This document shows, in pieces, positions 43,100 through 43,925 of a stretch of 43,925 bases of DNA (position 1 is its first letter; every line of letters begins with the position of its first letter). Where the stretch lies: NCBI GenBank assembly GCA_016714465.1, contig JADKDT010000021.1, positions 1 to 43,925 of the forward strand, in the 5' to 3' direction. The translations under genes and the position numbers were made by a program. The notes under the pieces were generated by a model that was not told where the DNA came from, ran no database searches, and worked only from the letters and a program-made list of their open reading frames with translations. The stretch comes from Candidatus Brachythrix odensensis (GTDB lineage: Bacteria; Chloroflexota; Anaerolineae; J036; Brachytrichaceae).

Positions 43100-43925
43100 A
43101 TGGAATTTGATGTCAAGGATCCCAGCCTGGCCCAGGCCGGCCGCTACAAAATCGAATGGTCTGAAGCCGAGATGCCGGTGCTGAAGGCGATTCGCGAACG
43201 CTTCGCGAAGGAGCAGCCGCTCAAAGGGCTGAAGGTGTCGGCCTGTCTGCACGTGACCAGCGAGACAGCGGCGTTGATGCGCACGCTGCAAAGCGGTGGC
43301 GCCGATATCGTGCTGTGCGCGAGCAATCCGCTCAGCACCCAGGACGAAGTCGCGGCCTCACTCGTCGCCAACGACGAGATTCCGGTCTACGCCATCAAGG
43401 GCGAGGACAACGCCACGTATTATCGGCATTTGAACGCCGCGCTCGATCATCACCCGCAGATGACGATGGATGACGGTTGCGACCTGGTCAGCGTGCTCCA
43501 CAAAGAGCGCAAGAGCCAGATCAAGGAAATCCAGTGCGGGACCGAGGAGACCACCACCGGTGTCATCCGTCTGCGCGCGATGGCCAAGGACAAGGCCCTC
43601 AAGTTCCCGGTGCTGGCGGTCAACGACAGCATGACCAAGCATTACTTTGACAACCGGTATGGCACCGGGCAAAGCACCATCGACGGCGTCATCCGCGCCT
43701 CGAATATTCTGCTGGCGGGCCGGGTTGTCGTTGTCGCTGGTTATGGCTGGTGCGGCCGCGGCGTGGCCTCGCGCGCGCGCGGCATGGGCGCCCACGTGAT
43801 CGTTACCGAAGTCGATCCGATGAAGGCCCTCGAGGCCCTGATGGACGGCTATCAGGTCATGCCGCTGAAGGAAGCCTCACCCCGCGGCGATGTATTCATC
43901 ACCCTGACCGGCGACAAGAACGTCA
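43100..43925 (+). CDS. ahcY: Adenosylhomocysteinase (3' end outside the window)
   Basis: Hydrolyses S-adenosylhomocysteine to adenosine and homocysteine using tightly bound NAD. ATG 43100 is preceded by GAGGAG at 43087-43092. The first 275 codons are open. Landmarks are 'LHVTSETAALMRTLQSGGAD', 'CASNPLSTQDEVAASL', 'MDDGCDLVSVLH', 'CGTEETTTGVIRL', 'PVLAVNDSMTKHYFDNRYGT' (catalytic Lys/Asp region) and the NAD motif 'VVVVAGYGWCGRGVASRARG'. Truncated by the window edge, not by mutation. Confidence 0.96.
   Translation, partial: MEFDVKDPSLAQAGRYKIEWSEAEMPVLKAIRERFAKEQPLKGLKVSACLHVTSETAALMRTLQSGGADIVLCASNPLSTQDEVAASLVANDEIPVYAIKGEDNATYYRHLNAALDHHPQMTMDDGCDLVSVLHKERKSQIKEIQCGTEETTTGVIRLRAMAKDKALKFPVLAVNDSMTKHYFDNRYGTGQSTIDGVIRASNILLAGRVVVVAGYGWCGRGVASRARGMGAHVIVTEVDPMKALEALMDGYQVMPLKEASPRGDVFITLTGDKNV

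Overview
The window is a GC-rich (by eye about 60-65 %) bacterial chromosome segment. It looks like a member of the Chloroflexota, probably an Anaerolineae-type lineage. This is an inference from the nuoA-M order, the Thr/Pro-rich linkers in exported proteins, the RsmD style and the general gene content. No rRNA or marker-gene comparison could be run. There is no prophage, CRISPR array, transposase or toxin-antitoxin pair; it is mostly housekeeping and accessory chromosome.

Layout. 70-12667 (+): respiratory complex I, nuoA to nuoM in one tight operon; nuoN is not present. 12678-15049: a perfect hairpin, an FMN-binding PPOX-like gene (+) and a convergent glycolate-oxidase-type FAD enzyme (-), separated by a 9-bp AACGTT repeat array. 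15128-17243: a P1B-4-type metal ATPase behind its own promoter with a repeated operator-like motif. 17450-21017: the three-gene pyruvate dehydrogenase cluster (E1 alpha, E1 beta, E2 with two E3-binding domains). 21168-22654: AlkA-like DNA glycosylase and a phosphodiester-glycosidase lipoprotein. 22656-24113: a repeat-rich stretch of lower GC holding an unrecognised gene between inverted copies of the same repeat array. 24108-25570 (-): rsmD, a histidine phosphatase and a small membrane protein. 25692-28349 (+): tRNA-Leu, trigger factor, clpP and tmRNA. 28439-31420 (-): YhhN-family membrane protein, a Cys/Met-metabolism PLP enzyme and an alpha/beta hydrolase. 31524-34484 (+): HD phosphohydrolase, a Thr/Pro-rich membrane protein and a LysM-PA14 secreted protein. 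34584-38286 (-): a packed four-gene unit (two GNAT acetyltransferases, a GAF sensor kinase, a membrane-anchored methyltransferase). 38529-38601: tRNA-Thr. 38734-40010 (-): alkaline-phosphatase-superfamily protein. 40063-43925 (+): CrtC/AttH-like lipocalin, an atypical winged-helix response regulator, a PfkB (adenosine-kinase-like) kinase and the start of S-adenosylhomocysteinase.

Two features dominate. First, about 20 frame disruptions occur in 44 kb, many in genes that should be essential or strongly conserved (nuoF, nuoM, pdhA, E2, trigger factor, rsmD). In nearly all cases the reading frame resumes in full-length, family-like sequence, often at a G or C run. Sequence error is the most economical explanation, and each such gene is annotated here over its whole span. 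Second, the intergenic spaces carry several repeat families: near-perfect palindromes with three-base loops at many gene boundaries, whose arms differ between copies while staying self-complementary; tandem 9-bp AACGTT and about 10-bp TCAGGT units; a TTCGACAGGCTCAGGG-type element found both inside another hairpin and inside the E2 coding sequence; and a TCTGCGTAATCTGCGGA-type motif.

Functionally the window joins pyruvate oxidation to acetyl-CoA and NADH (PDH; no E3 here) with NADH oxidation by complex I. It also holds a protein-quality block (trigger factor, ClpP, tmRNA) and a methyl-cycle pair (PfkB kinase plus AhcY) that would clear adenosine and homocysteine. I did not find a convincing new defence or mobile system; the best leads are the palindrome family, the repeat-flanked lower-GC gene, the tRNA-Leu/trigger-factor junction and the GNAT-GNAT-kinase-methyltransferase unit.
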